Positions 21,601 through 36,600 of a stretch of 64,000 nt of DNA are shown one piece after another. The notes beneath the pieces are model-generated. The model was not told where the DNA came from and ran no database searches. It worked only from the letters and a program-made list of their open reading frames with translations. Location of the stretch: positions 23,899,265 to 23,963,264 of the forward strand of contig NC_092573.1 in assembly GCF_037975245.1 (NCBI RefSeq), in the 5' to 3' direction. The translations under genes and the position numbers were made by a program. Numbering within the stretch: the stretch's first letter is position 1; every line of letters begins with the position of its first letter. Source of the DNA: Apostichopus japonicus. Its lineage: Eukaryota > Echinodermata > Holothuroidea > Aspidochirotida > Stichopodidae.

Positions 21601-24600
21601 ACTTTTTTTTGTATAGATTTTATACTGCTTGTATTTTGGGGCTTTTATGTTCATCTTCTTTATACATGCTTACTTTTTGTTTAATTGTTTAATACAGAAA
21701 CGCCTAAAGTTGCAATATATAAAAGCTTCATCCTGGTTAGAGAGGGACATTCCAGTTTTAGATCTAGCCGAACTAGGAAAACCTTAAAAAAATAAGAAAT
21801 AAATTAGGGGTCTCACAGGCTAATCAAAAAAGGAAGTAAGGTTGCCGTGAGTGCTTCCCAACCAGCTAATAACTTGTTCATATTCTCTTCCTGGCAAGAG
21901 GGTTAATACAGTGCTGTGTGTTCAGTCTATTGGGAAAGTAGTGGATACTCACTCTGCCAGCGATATATACTTGTTTTTGTGGACGCAATACATCTCTCTC
22001 ACTGTTCGACTGTTTTGATTATTACAGTGGAAGTTAAAAGAGGCGCTGGCTGGTACTGATTGCAATTTGGCAATTTGAGAGAATCTTTTTTATACTTTTG
22101 GATATATACAGGAATGCTTTCGTTTTCAGATGTATTGATCTAAACATCTGTGGAGTAAGATAACACACATGCACAAGGCATTGTTGTTGGGTGTTTTTCT
22201 TTTGGTGGTTTGCACATGTACTGTAGATATATATATCTATATACATCTTTGAAAGTTGCTAAACGCCAGATTAAAGAATGGATTCTTGCAGTGTTGAATT
22301 ATGAGGGATGTGAGAATGGAAGGCGAATTGGAGTTTTATGAAGGTTTGTAGGGTTAATTTATTATTTTCCTGAATTAAAAGAAATGCATTTAATTAGTCA
22401 CCTAGAATTACTACATTTATCATACATGCATTTGTGAGTTTAGTTTTACTGACAAAGTTCAGTAGTGCCAATCAATTTTCATATGTTAAGGCAGAATGGT
22501 ACTTGAGATGAAAGGCAAACTCAGCATTAACAGTACTTAGTACAATAACTTACCCACTTGACTTGGTAAATATTTGGCTCTTGAAATGGAGAAAGCATAA
22601 AAATTTACAATATTTGATTTGGTCAATTTGAATCTGTATTTTAATGTAGGCTATACCTCAATACTGAGTGGTTACTCTCTGAATGGAAAACACAGTCAGA
22701 AATAACACTTCATCTTGATCTCTCAGATTAAATGACGGTTTTCTGCAATGATTGTGCATTTTCGCTCTCATGTCTGTGTTCAGACAGAGTTTAAATTTTG
22801 TTTGAGTTCAATTTAGTGAGGGGAAGAACTTTTCTGTGGAGGTGAGAAGTCAACAGACAGAACATAAGCACAAAGTAGAGTTCTGTTTTTTGCAGAGTTC
22901 AAAGGTCAGGTGGTTAATGGTCAAAATGTATTTTAAAATAACTTACCCAACAACATATTGTGTGAAAATTGTGGTTGGGTGATTGTTGTCCCATAATGAG
23001 CCCTAAATGCATTTAGGCAAACTTGCATACTGATATGAAGAGATTTAATACCTTTCTCCACATCTACAGTAGGTCACAATGATTTTCCTATCAACCTGTG
23101 TTCAGGAGGTGGTTGGTAGTACCTGTGTTGAGGAGGGACTTGGGAAAGTCCAGTACTTTTTTTTATTTTGTAGGTTTAGTGTAGTAGCCATAATGCAGAT
23201 AGTCACTATCAGAATGCATATCTAGTTAAGCTTTCAGATAAGAAGTTACTGTGTTATCGTAAGGACCTTGCTTAATTGATCTTGGATAGGGTTTCTGGTA
23301 TAGTTCTAGCCAAACTGATAAAGCTGTTTACTCACACTGCATGTTAGGCCTTTCCACCTATACAACTGTCGCAATGATTATGATACTGCTACTACTACTG
23401 TGTTATAGAAATGCACTTGTGTTGGAGTAGGAGGGGAGGGGACTAAGGAAAAGTTAACGAGAATAGATAAATTGTCTTGCAATAAGAATCTTAGCAGATT
23501 TTGAAGAATTTAGGGTCTATTCAATTTAATGGTCCTGTAGGCTGTTGGCACATTGTCATTGTTGGTGAAATTAATTGCTCCAAGCCATGACCTTCCTCAC
23601 CCCTCCTAATCCGCTCCTCACCCCCTCCTCACCTGCTCCTCACCCCTTCATCACCTGCTCCTCATCCCTTCATCACCTGCTCCTCATCCCCTCCTCACCC
23701 CTCTTCACCTCCTCACCCCCTTCTCACCCCCTGGTATTATATCTATGATGTTACTGTAGGTAATTTGCCTAATTCCCAACAGTGCTATCTTCCCATTACT
23801 AACCATTTGGTACTGGTGTCAAGGTACTGGTATATCTTGTTCTTTTCATGCATCGTGGTACAGCTGACATTGCTTGCTACATATTATTTACTCCAAGTAT
23901 TCACATGAATATCAAATTATCTCTTGTCTTGCTTTTTTGTAGCTTGACCACATATAAGCCCAGTCATATTCGTTCTTTGCTCACATGATGGCTTATATGG
24001 AAACTGTCAGCATTTACATCATTGTTTTAGAAGTTGTACTCAACTGTGCTATCATTATTCACACTTTAAAGGCATTGAAAACTCGCCCCAAACCACGTGC
24101 CACGCTCTGAAAAAGTTAACTTTCCGTTGCTTGCAAGTGAAGTTTTCTGCTTGTCGCTACAAAATGCAGACAGTAATGAAACATGATAACTTGTTATCTT
24201 TAGCTGGACCTGAGATGTCCATTGCTGTATCGTTTGTACACTGTGCTGTGGGTATTGACCGCAGCTGTATGTACTGACTGTACACTAGTGTCTAATTACC
24301 GACGGTAGCAAGCTGTGTGTGTATTTTCTGGGATCGATGGTGGTGTCTAACACTTCTGTTACACCTCATTCGAAACTAGGTCAAATTACCGGCATTAGAC
24401 GTTTCTTTTTGCGCCAGTCTTCACACCCTTTAAATAAGTTCTGATTGAATGGTATCCTTCCTTCTGCACTAGTCTCTCTTTAGGGTAAAACCTTTTATGT
24501 GATCCCAAGATTGTTTTTTTTTGCCATACATGCAAGGGAAGCAGACAATTATTCTTACATTCCTTGTTTACCTTTTGTTCAGAATTTTTTTTTCTTTCTT

Positions 24601-27600
24601 TTTTTTGTCTGGTTAACATGTAGCCCTATACTGTAGAAGAGAGAGAGAGTAACTTCAATAAGCACATGACCTTCTAAAGTTTATTATACCCTTCCACTTC
24701 CTTTGAGATCACACCCCACTATTCTGGATCAATGCCCATTTTTTAACTGGGTCACTGGTTTTCACCACCCTCCACCCACTCATCTCAGGTGATTCCAGAC
24801 TACCTCCAAATGATTACACATCACATACTGTACAGGGATCTGTGCATTCAATATCTTTTGTTGAGCTTCCCTCTGAATTGCTTTGCCAAATACCCAATAT
24901 GTTAATATCTTCATAAATTATGATACAGATCTATCAACAGTTAGTTATGTATGTCCCTCAAGGGGAGGGGGTTTGGAAGGAGGTTGGGATAAAGGGGTTG
25001 GGATGGAGGTTGGGATAGGGGTTGAGATGGAGGTTGGGGTAGGGGTTGAGATGGAGGTTGGGGTAGGGGTTGAGATGGAGGTTGGGATAGGGGTTGAGAT
25101 GGAGGTTGGGGTAGGGGTAGGGGTTGGGGTTGGGATGGAGGTTGGGGTAGGGGGTTGGGATGGAGGTTGGGGTAAGGGAGGGGGTTGGTTATGGGGAGGG
25201 GTTTTGGGTGGGGAATTATAATGACCTTACATATTGTGATAGGAAAGTATTGCCACAGTACCAACTCTCAAAAATACAATGTTTCCCATCATTTGTACTA
25301 TATAGCTATTGGACACTACAGCGCTGCGATTCTCAGACCTACAGATAATATATTGCAGACTCAAGTCATTGTGATAGAATATTTGTAATCTGTAATCGAA
25401 ATACAATTTAGTTATAAATCTATTTAGTTGATCAACTTTTATTTTGTGTTACACCAGCTTATAAATGCAAGCTTAATATATTCAAGTGGCTGTAAATTTA
25501 CTATTCACCTTTTATGGTTCAGTGCACATGTTTTATTATGATACTATGTACTGTAACACTGAAATGAGGAAGCCAGTATCCACTTTACCCAGCTAAGCCA
25601 GTTTATTAACGGAACACAGACTCTTAACTTCCTGTTATGAATATGACAGCAAACTGCATGTGATATATATATATATATCACATATATGTGTGAAATGTTT
25701 TTTGGTGCAAACCCACTGTCCATCATCACTGGTGTTTCTATGTATGACGGATATACAGTAGTCTGCAGTACCATGTTGTTGTTTACTATCACTGCCAAAT
25801 GTTACAGCCAGTGATTCATACAGTAGGCGTTGTCGAGAATGTACCAGCCTAAGCATTAGAACTTGGAGAGTTCCACTGCTTACCACAGCCTTTTCATATT
25901 TTGGATCAGCACTGGCAAACATGGTATTAGTTTCAGGTAGGTGTGTATAGACTGTGTCAACTGTCAATGCAAGCAGCATTGTTTAGGATGGGTAGACCAT
26001 GGTGTAGGCCTACCCTATATGTACTGTACACACAGTAGCTGCACCTTTGGTGTGTCTTGATTGTGTCATATATACTGTACTGTTCACACTATAGTGGTAC
26101 AGTAGTTCAAAGTAGTTCAAATTTTTCCTAATTGGAAGAAGAAACTTTACGTACAAGGATGGAAGTACTGTGTGCATAGTTTGGGTGGTTCATCCTAGTC
26201 ATTTGAAGGTTACTTAATACAGACTTATTGATTTACTAGTTGATACATCTTCAGTTATGTCGTTAATCTAATTAGCGTTACTGTCATGGGTGAGCTTTAA
26301 ATTCTGATGTTTGTTCAATTAGTCATTAATGATTTATCATAATGGGCATGTCTTATACTGCACAGTACACGATACACAATACAAGTGACATTTAATACTG
26401 GAACATCTTGTTTGAGTGTCAGTTATATCGATCAGAGTAATATGGGGGGGGGGGGGGACTGTGAAATGAGAACAAGGAAATGGGAGAAGAGAGATAGATG
26501 GAGGGGCAGGCAAGGAGAAGGGAATGGGGGAGAGTTGAGAGGAATTAAACCTGGAAAGGGGATGGGGGGGGGGGGAGGGGTGGGAGCTGGGAGAGGGACT
26601 TTGGATAGTCTGCTGATCCAATTTGTGATAAACTACTGTACATCTACAGTAGTCTCTATGCTAATGTGGTACTGTACCTTGGTAAGATTTGATCTAGTAC
26701 CTGTTTGGGAAGAATTTTGTGCATGGTACATGATTTTGTGCATGGTACATGATTTTGTTCATGATACATACAGTTTGAAAGGCCTCTAGTTCTTGCACAG
26801 CATGGTATGGGGGGGGGGGGTCTCTTGAGTTCACACAGTTCCCTAGTCATATATTGCAATTAGCCTGCTAGCCAGCATTGAATTCGCTACGTATTTAAAT
26901 GAACATTGGATTGATTGACAGTTTGCTTGCACAGTTATGGTTCTAAACGTGTGAGTATACATGTACCCTGCATTCCTCTGAACTGTGTGCAATGTACAGA
27001 TCTTGATTTATATCTTTTGTAAACACTGGAATTATTATGTACATGTGCATGTTGAGAAATGTAACTTACGGATATATTCACTATAATCGAGAAGGAGTTT
27101 AACTTTTGTGTTGTATAGTATATATATATGCTAATGAGAAGATAACAGGTCTTTAAGAGAGCAAAGGTGATTATAAACTGAAAGCAATTAGTGTATATAT
27201 ACATCTATGCAGTTGTTATTACTATTGTACTTCCCTATGCCCCATTTTGTAACCTAGATAAAAGAATAGTTTATAAAAATTGTTGATCTAACCGCAGCCC
27301 TCGATATCCAGTTCTTACAAGTTTTACTTTCTTATATAAGATCATGGGAACTACAACGACCTTCCTTCTCTGATCTCCAGAGAGGAGAGATGGAACCGCC
27401 TCTCTCTTATGGCAAGCCATGTGAGACAAACACTGCATAATATATCCGCATATTAATTGGAATTTATACGCGTATTAATTGGAATATATACGCGTATATA
27501 TTATTAGCCAATCATATGGCTTAAATATATCTGCGTATTAATTCGAATATATACACGTATTAATTTGAATATATACACGTATTAATTCGAATATATACAC

Positions 27601-30600
27601 ATATTAATTTGAATATATACACGTATTAAATAAATACATATGGGGATTAAATCCAATATATGCACGGATTAATTAGAATATACAAGAAAAAACATTTTCG
27701 CTCTTGCTGTGTACATATACCAACGATAAATGTTTTGGTAGGCTCGCGAGTTGCTTCAAAAAGCAAAACTTTACACATGTAGGCTACAACACATGTATAT
27801 TCGAATTAATACGCGTATATATTCGAATTAATACACGGATATATTATGCAGTGTTTGTCCCACATGGCTTGCCATACTCTCTCTTCAGAATGGGTTGAGG
27901 GCAGAACAGAGGGACATGTGCTGTAGGCCTATAGCAATGGGAGGAATAGGAAATATGTCTAAATAGTTTCTAGGTGTAGCCCTGTTCTTATAATCCAAGA
28001 GCATGCCAACTTTAGCACCCATAATTTTTTCAAACCTTTGAGATATTTAGATGCATATAGTAGAGCTCTACGGTACCAGCAACACCACAAATCACAGTTT
28101 TTTTGCTACAGCACTGTGTCTGTATGTTCTTCATAATTTTATTATTAAAGTCAAATGTGAACAATTTTGTTTAAAAGTTTTGCACACGCTGTACAATGGA
28201 TGGATATTCAGTGTACTTTGACAGTTTGTCCAATCTCACAGACCGTGTAATTGTAATTGCTCTTTATTGTTTTGGAAGGAGAAATGTAAAGCCATTTTGT
28301 AGCATCCAGTACTTTTTCCCAGAGCTCTACGAGCTGATGGAATGAAACTACTGTACAATATATAGGGCAGTCATTTGGGAGAAAATGGGACAAATTGCCC
28401 AAGGTGATTTTCCTTCTTTTTTAATGTAAAATCTTTGTGATCACTAAGCCAGTCAAAGCTGCTCGTCCAGCTTGGATACGGATTAAATTTGTTTACCAAA
28501 TATATACAGTATATATACTATACAATCATGTAAAATAGAGTTATCATGATGCTGTCTAAGTTTTGTTGCCTTACCATATATGACCCTACTCCCCCCCCAT
28601 CCCCTCCCCAGGAAAAACAATGTTCAGAGCTTTTATTCAATATTTTGAATTCTTTAAGTTCAGCTTTCAGTTAACATCTTTTGCAGACTGCTATTTTGGG
28701 AACTACGGTATAGGTCTATATATAGTATATTATCCATTCATTGTCAATCAAACAATGTGCTCTTTATATTGTTTTTAACATGATGTGAAAAGACATATCA
28801 GAGAAAAGGGTATCTGTATTGTACACACTGTGTCAATTGCTTGTTGAGAGGGTGAAACCATTTATGATATTTTGAAACTACCAGTTGAATAGATGAAACA
28901 CATGCACTCACGAAATGACTTTCACTTTGATAATTTCGAGAGTTTACATGCTTTCCAACAGTTGAGTAGGAGAAATTAGATAATATAACAAAGTTTTTAT
29001 TTGAAGTGCTTTGTCTAGGTTATATCTGGGAATGATAACGGCAGTGCTTGGAATTGGTGCGAAATTTCACTGACTATAGATTTGAGCCGCACAGACAGTT
29101 CCCCCAAATGGCACAGTTTAGCGAACTGTTCTGTATAAAGGTTATTCAGTGATTGAGAGATTGAAGCTTTGCATAATTTAAATTTCTCTTGCACCGATAC
29201 TTGTAAAACCAAAGTTCTCGTTTTTTATACAGGCATGTTGTACACAACTGTAATGAATGAGTCCACTAGTAATGAATATGTGATAATATTGGCTGCAAAA
29301 CTGAAATCTGTTCTAATTTGCATAAAACCATCTGTTCTTTAATAATGTCATCAAGGGATGAACATGACCAATGACCACTAATAACTGATTTTTTTTCCTT
29401 TTTTTTCATTTAGCATTAAATACAGCATAACCACACTGTGTAAAATGATCCAACCTTTTTCTACATTTTGGTCTGCATCCTATTGTACTTACTTTTTCAA
29501 ATTCTATGACAGTAAAAATCCCTACAATTTCTCACTCTGTCCTTTGTTTTGGTTTTGGTCTGTAATCTGTAACACATGACATGTAATCCATGCTAGAGTA
29601 TCCAGTACTGTATGCTGTTGCTATACATATATCACTTAAGTGCAATACCCTACAACGTCCGTTTCAGTTGTACTTTTATCCGACTTTCAGTTTGCTCAAC
29701 TTTCAAATTTTTGCTTCCATTTTTCCACTTCCGTCAAAACTTGTTTTCACAATTTTCGTTTCTACAATTCTACCATTTAATGAGGGTGTGCTGGATAACG
29801 TGCAAGTCACTTGAGCGTACTGTAAGATGGTGAAGGTGTTTATCCTGTGGGGGTTAAGGTTGTTTGCATTTTGGTTTCGATAATAATCGTTACCTATGCA
29901 GTCATGCAGGCGGATGAGGGTATGTGTGTGTGTATGTGTGACGCCTTGCTTTTAAACACGCTATCTCAAGAAGGGAAGCTTGGACCAATCCCGTATATAT
30001 GGTGAGTATGTGTATCACATTGAGTCGAAGAAGCCTATTGTGTTTTGAGGAGGTCAAAGGTCATTTGGGGTCACCAGGGGTCCAATTGTGATAACTTTGT
30101 AAAAACAATATCTCAAGAAGGAAAGCTTGGACCAATCTCATATTTCGTATGTAAGAGAAACACATTTAGGAAAAAAAGACTATTGTTTTGGTGTAGGTGA
30201 AAGGTCATTTGAGGTCACTAGGGATCAAATTGTGAAAACCTTGTCAACACAATATCTCAAGTTCTAAGGGAAGCTTGGACCAATCTCATAGTGAGTATGT
30301 AGTTGTGACACATAAAGTAGAAGAAGCCTTTTGGTTTTTTTGGTGGAGGTCAAAGGTCATTTTAGGGTCACCAGAGATCAAATTGTGGAAACCTTGTTTT
30401 ATAATCTACCATATATCCCACCGTCCAGCCTACTCGATTACATATGCGCTACTCCTCATATGAGTAGGAGAGGCTGTTGGCAATTGGAAAGTAGCTTATG
30501 GGCATCCATATATAGTTTCAGCGAACAGCGAACCAAGTGCCATTGAATCAACTGTGTCGCATCGGCATTCCGTAACATACATGTGAATAAAGGTTCTTGT

Positions 30601-33600
30601 ACATACAAGGGTAAGGTAAAATTGGGTTGTAAACACAAAAAGGTGAAGGAAAAAATTTTTTAGTGTCAGAATCAAATACACTTAAGGTGGCTAAACATCT
30701 CCTAAATAATTTCTTAAGGCATTCCCAACATGCCATCAGTCATAATTTGAAAAATTTCCAAAATTTTTAGGAATTTTGAGACAAGTTTGCTGTTATTGCT
30801 GCTAGGATTTTTTCCAAAGATTTCCACTCAACGCCAGTGCAGTTCCAGTGCGAGTGGAAGATAGATGCTCTTTCAACCTTAGATTTTTACACTCCTTTTT
30901 TTGCACACCTAGCTACTGTATAGTATATGCCTAGTACTAGAGGAGCCCTAATGTAACAGAAGCCAAGCTATCTTCGTAGGTATTTTTGCACTACAGTATG
31001 CCTAGCTGCTTATTTACGATTCTGTGACAAGTTTTATTTTGTTCATCACTTACATTTGGTGGAAAAGAGTTTAAATTTCATTCTCCACAGAAACATAAGT
31101 TTCCAATGTGCAATAATGAAGCACCATGTATCTGCGCAAGTGCCTTTAACCTTTGTTCATAGAAAGTTTGATGTTGTAGATCTGTACTATGGAGACTGGA
31201 CAGCAGTCATAGTGGCAAATTAATTTTGCGTTTTGGCGAGTAGACTTTTAGTCGCGGCCGCCAAATACTAGCGAGTACGTTTAAAATATTCAGTGTCAAG
31301 GCCTGAAAACCTTTAAAACATGATTTTTCATAGTAGAAATCAAGGATACTTTTCATACATGGAATATGGATTTGCCATATTGAATATATGAATCCTGTTG
31401 CTTGTGAGGTCAAATCTCATTTGAGGTCACCAGAGGACAAACTCTGAAAACCCTTTTACATGATATCTAACGATGGGAATCGTGGATACCTCTCATACTT
31501 GGTGTGTGGATGCATCATATTGAGTACAGGACCCCTATTGTTTTTGGTGGAGGTGTGTAAATTGCCACGTACAGTAGACTGACCTGTGTTTATCATGCCA
31601 TAGTGTAATTGTACATCAAAATAGTGGTTGGGGCCATTTATATATGTAACAGCTATTTCTGGTTAACAAGCAGTCTAGTGCAATGAAGTTATTGAAACCT
31701 CAATGCATTTTGCATTCTGGTTTTAAGTAAAATGCAACCAAGTTGTTTTAATCTATCAGGGCTAATATGAAATCTGAGCTTTTTGATTGGAAATCAAGAG
31801 CAGAAGCTTTGATAAAGTAACTGCCTTACTAATGTTCGACATTTAATCTTCGATGTTGTTTATAATGTGTGCTTACCAAGAAAAATCGTGAAATTTCTTT
31901 GTCTCAAATTTCTCACAAATTATAAGATCAGTTTCAAAGGAAGCACCCAATGGTGTTTATAACAACAAGTGACCTAATTTCTGAAAATGGTAAGTTCCGT
32001 AATCTCACTCAGAATATGTTTATGACCTTCTGCCATACGACGGGAAAATGTTACTTTGTTTTAAATGGCAATAAAGTATTAATGGCAAATATTCTAGCCA
32101 GTGTAATATTGGTCACTATATACCACCTGTATGCTCACTTGTCCATTTTAACATTTGATGTCTGCCCTTGAACCATCCCCTCCCTCCCCCTCCCCCCCCT
32201 CCCCCCCCTTGTAATGATGTATTTACAGTAATCATCTTATTGCACACCTAAATTATTTCTGGGAATAATTTGAAAGGTCATACCATGTAACTTCAGAAAA
32301 AGAAACTTTTCAAAATATGTTAAAGGCCATGTCCTCATTACCCTCGTACATATTTGCGAATGCAAGGGGATCAGGATCTTTTTTTCCCCTGGGGAGGTCA
32401 TCAAGCTGACCCAGGATGCATCCACATTTGAGAAAAGAAGTGGTGGATCGATGTCCAATAAATCAGCATTACACAAATAAGAAAAAGATCAATTTTATTG
32501 TTTTAACAAAATCTCTCAGTTATTTAGTCTGAATTTTATGACCATGTGCTCCAAATCTGACAGGATTTTAGTGAGGGTGGGGGGGGGGTGGTGGGTCAAG
32601 GGATCAAATCATGCGCTGATCCTGGGTGCAAGAACGTACTCACTGTACTAAAGCTGATCTTGATCAGGTGCTATGATCTGAATGTAATGTCCAATGTGAA
32701 CAATGGCATCTTTACACACTAATGCAATGTGATTAGTCATTGGTCAATACTGATGGCCTTATGTCTGGGTACTACTCAGATGAGATCTACCAAACACAAA
32801 AAGCTGTTTTAAATACAGAAGATCGATTTAAGACAAGTTTCCAGTTCTAGACAAAGATTTTTCAAACTGCTGAACAAATTAGAGAGAAAGTTTACAAATT
32901 CTTGCACAATTATAAAAGTGCTTTTACTATACACTGTACCCCAACAACAGCCATTAGTTTGTGTAGTTTGGAGTGTGTATTTGTGGTGTATTGTGATGCA
33001 ATTAGCAGACGCCGACTTTCCTGTAGGGAAGTCATATTTGTGTCATATAAGTGTCAAGGAAATGGTATCATAACTAACAGCCCACAGGAGTAGTACCGTT
33101 GGGTTATGATAGGGTATTGGATTATACCTGATATGTAGATATGAATGCACTTAATCCAGTCACAACGACAGAACAACTATACAATTTTAAAATGTTATTT
33201 TTGAGGCGTTTATAGCTTTCCACATTCTACATTGATAGGATATTAGTGATCCAGCATTACAAAATTCACAGTGACCAACGCTAAGACATAGACAGATAGG
33301 CCTATATGTGATGCAAGTAACATTTTCATACATTGGTAGTATTTGGTACCTGCAGTGCATAATTAAAATAATTCCATCTGATAATCATTTTCATGATTCA
33401 GCTAGATATGATTTCAAAATAAAAAAACCCCAATGAATCGTATTGATTTACTTCGTTCCTCGCTTACCTGTCTCCTCACAACCTTAGCACCTCATTCTAC
33501 CGTGTCTAGTATGCCCTGGTAATCTTTTAACACTGTGCACCCTCAGCGACCGGCTCCCCCGGTCGTTGCCCTTCTCATTCTACCATCCAAAGTGTTTACA

Positions 33601-36600
33601 CATGTACGTTTTCGTAGTGGATTAAAATCTTACGGAAATTGCCCGGAATACATTGGATTTTTACCAAGGTAAGACAGGTAAGCTCGTCACTCGTTATTAT
33701 AAACCAGTAAGTTTAATTATCACACAGGTTATATCTTATAATGTACAATGTATGATAAATCATGATCACTTTTAGCTTCTGATGCTAAGTTAATACATAA
33801 GTCTGTACCATTTTTCACCTGATACAGACACACCCCTCTACAGACCAGGATATTATATGTGACATTGTTTACAGCATCTCAATGTTTGTCAATTCTTACT
33901 TTAATGGTTTTTATGATAAATCATGATCACTTTCAGCTTCTGTTGCTAAGTTAATACATAAGTCTGTACCATTTTTCACCTGATACAGACACACCCCTCT
34001 ACAGACCAGGATATTATATGTGACGCTGTTTACAGCATCTCAATGTTTGTCAATTCTTATTTTAATGGTTTTTATGATAAATCATGATCACTTTCAGCTT
34101 CTGTTGCTAAGTTAATACATAAGTCTGTACCATTTTTCACCTAATACAGACACACCCCTCTACAGACCAGGTGATTATATGTGACATTGTTTACAGCATC
34201 TCAATGTTTGTCAATTCTTATTTTAATGGTTTTTATGATAAATCATGATCACTTTCAGCTTCTGATGCTAAGTTAATACATAAGTCTGTACCATTCACCT
34301 GATACAGACACATCCCTCTACAGACCAGGTGATTATATGTGACGCTGTTTACAGCATCTCAATGTTTGTCAATTCTTATTTTAATGGTTTTTATGATAAA
34401 TCATGATCACTTTCAGCTTCTGATGCTAAGTTAATACATAAGTCTGTACCATTCACCTGATACAGACACACCCCTCTACAGACCAGGTGATTATATGTGA
34501 CATTGTTTACAGCATCTCAATGTATGTTAATTCTCATTTCAGTTATAAATTCAGTAATTAAATGCAAAGCAATGCATGTTGCATTTCATGTGAAGTGTAT
34601 ATATGCAATGACAATCTGTTTAACAAGTTACCACCTTCAGCCTTTCGGGAGGGGGGGGGGGGGGTGGAGGGCACTTGACTGCAGGGGATGTACCGCTGTG
34701 GTGAATGAAATCCACTAGAAAATCACTCCTTGAATAATATGTATACACTTTACCTAAAAAGATTAAAAGGCTCAAATGATGAAGTTGTTTTTTTAAGTTC
34801 AACAGAAAGGTCAACGTTCAAGTAGTTTCAGGCAAATACAATGCAATGTTTCTGTCTAGTATTAAAACTTGTTTGCTTTTGTTCAATGATTACTCTATGA
34901 AAGACTACCGACTGAGCGGCCTGTTTGGAATTCGCTGAAAGACAGTGCAGATAAAATAAATTAAGGGCTGAAGTGGGGAATGGAGTATGCATGAATGTTC
35001 TCTGTGTATGTATGTAGATCTGTGTACAGGGAATTTAATCTAGTGTTCAAAGTTTGTTATTTAGTGTTCAAAGTTTGTTATTTAGTGTTCAAAGTTTGTG
35101 TAGCAGTTTTGCAGACTCTGGTTTTTACCCTCTCATATTAAAAATATGATTTCTGTGTAGAAAACTGCAATATACATATTTGGACTGGTGTTAGCAATTT
35201 GACAATAAATTATTATCTGCTGTAATTTGTACACATATACAGTATGTACTGTATGTCCCATACTGTAGCTATATATAAACACACTAGACAGAAGGAACTA
35301 CAAAGTCAGTATCATGTGAATGGACAGTTCTTGGCAACAATAAATGTTACAATGGGTAAGCAAATAGAGATGTAGTGTGGAAGTGCAGTGGCTACTGTAT
35401 ATATGATTACTATATGTTGAAAACTTTTAATCACTAATTCCTCACCCCAAAATGCCGGAAAAAGGAAAATATATTATAGTTAATGTGCAATGTAACATCC
35501 AAAATGAGCTTCAATAGAGAAAACTAAGTTGGCTAGTCACCGGACAGGAAGTGTAAAGTGATAAGCCATAAATTTGGCTTCTCCCAGACTATGCTCAATG
35601 TGGCTGTTTATAGCGTCGTGAAGGTAACTGCCTTCCAGTCAGATATTACTTTATCACTATCATTATATGTATTATAATTAAATTATGATTATAATTTCAT
35701 TAAATTATGATATTATTTACAAATATAATGTGTTGCTTCCATCCATGTATATTTTACTCACACAGTATCCTACCAAGGAACTATTAGGGGTTTTTATACA
35801 AGATTCCCCTTTAGGGGAATAGTGCCATGACGTACTCCTTAGGGGAATAATGCCACATGTACATAGGAACTTCCTCATACAGTAGTAACAAAAACTACAA
35901 GAACTCTGCAGTGTGCTGCACACAATATGTGCTAGTACTACATATGTGCTAATGCTAGTAATATGTGTGCTAGTACTGTGAGTGTTATGCTATAGTTAGT
36001 CGTATGGCATGCATGAGTAGGAATGAAGAAAACAGATCTAGCTAAATAGGCTAGGAGCCTAGATGCTCCTTTCTGTATAATAATATGATCCATGTTCTAC
36101 AGTGAACTTATAACAACAAGTTATGATTTTTGACTATTTTACTTTTTCAAGAGTAAAATGAGTCCAAGACTGAAACAAGTTTGTGAAGCTCTCCTCTTAA
36201 GAATAGCACAGGGACTGGAAGTGGAGTGAGTGACTGTACACTAAATTTAAGCAAACATTTTACATTATAATGACCCCACTTGACCTCAAACTGTAGTGAC
36301 TTGATACATGTCCGCTGTTCACTAATCCTTGAAACTCATATTTAAAAAAAAAGGGGGGGGGGGATGGAGTTAGAGAGAGGGAACTTTCGAAAAGTTTAAA
36401 GGTTCTAAAGAGAAAGTTTGATATCCCCCCTCCCCCATGGGTTCTTTGTCTATTTGCTTTGAAGTGGGAGGGGGGTATTATAGGGGGCATTGGGAGAGGG
36501 CGGTAATGGGACTATAAAGTTTCTTTAATAAATTGCTATTTGTGCTATAAAGTGGTATATCAATTGTTGTACAGCTAAGAAATGTTCCTCTAATACTTAC

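Noticed and set aside
24883-25264. Gly/Val/Glu-rich frame on plus and Pro/Gln-rich frame on minus
   Set aside because: Both are translations of a 24-bp minisatellite.
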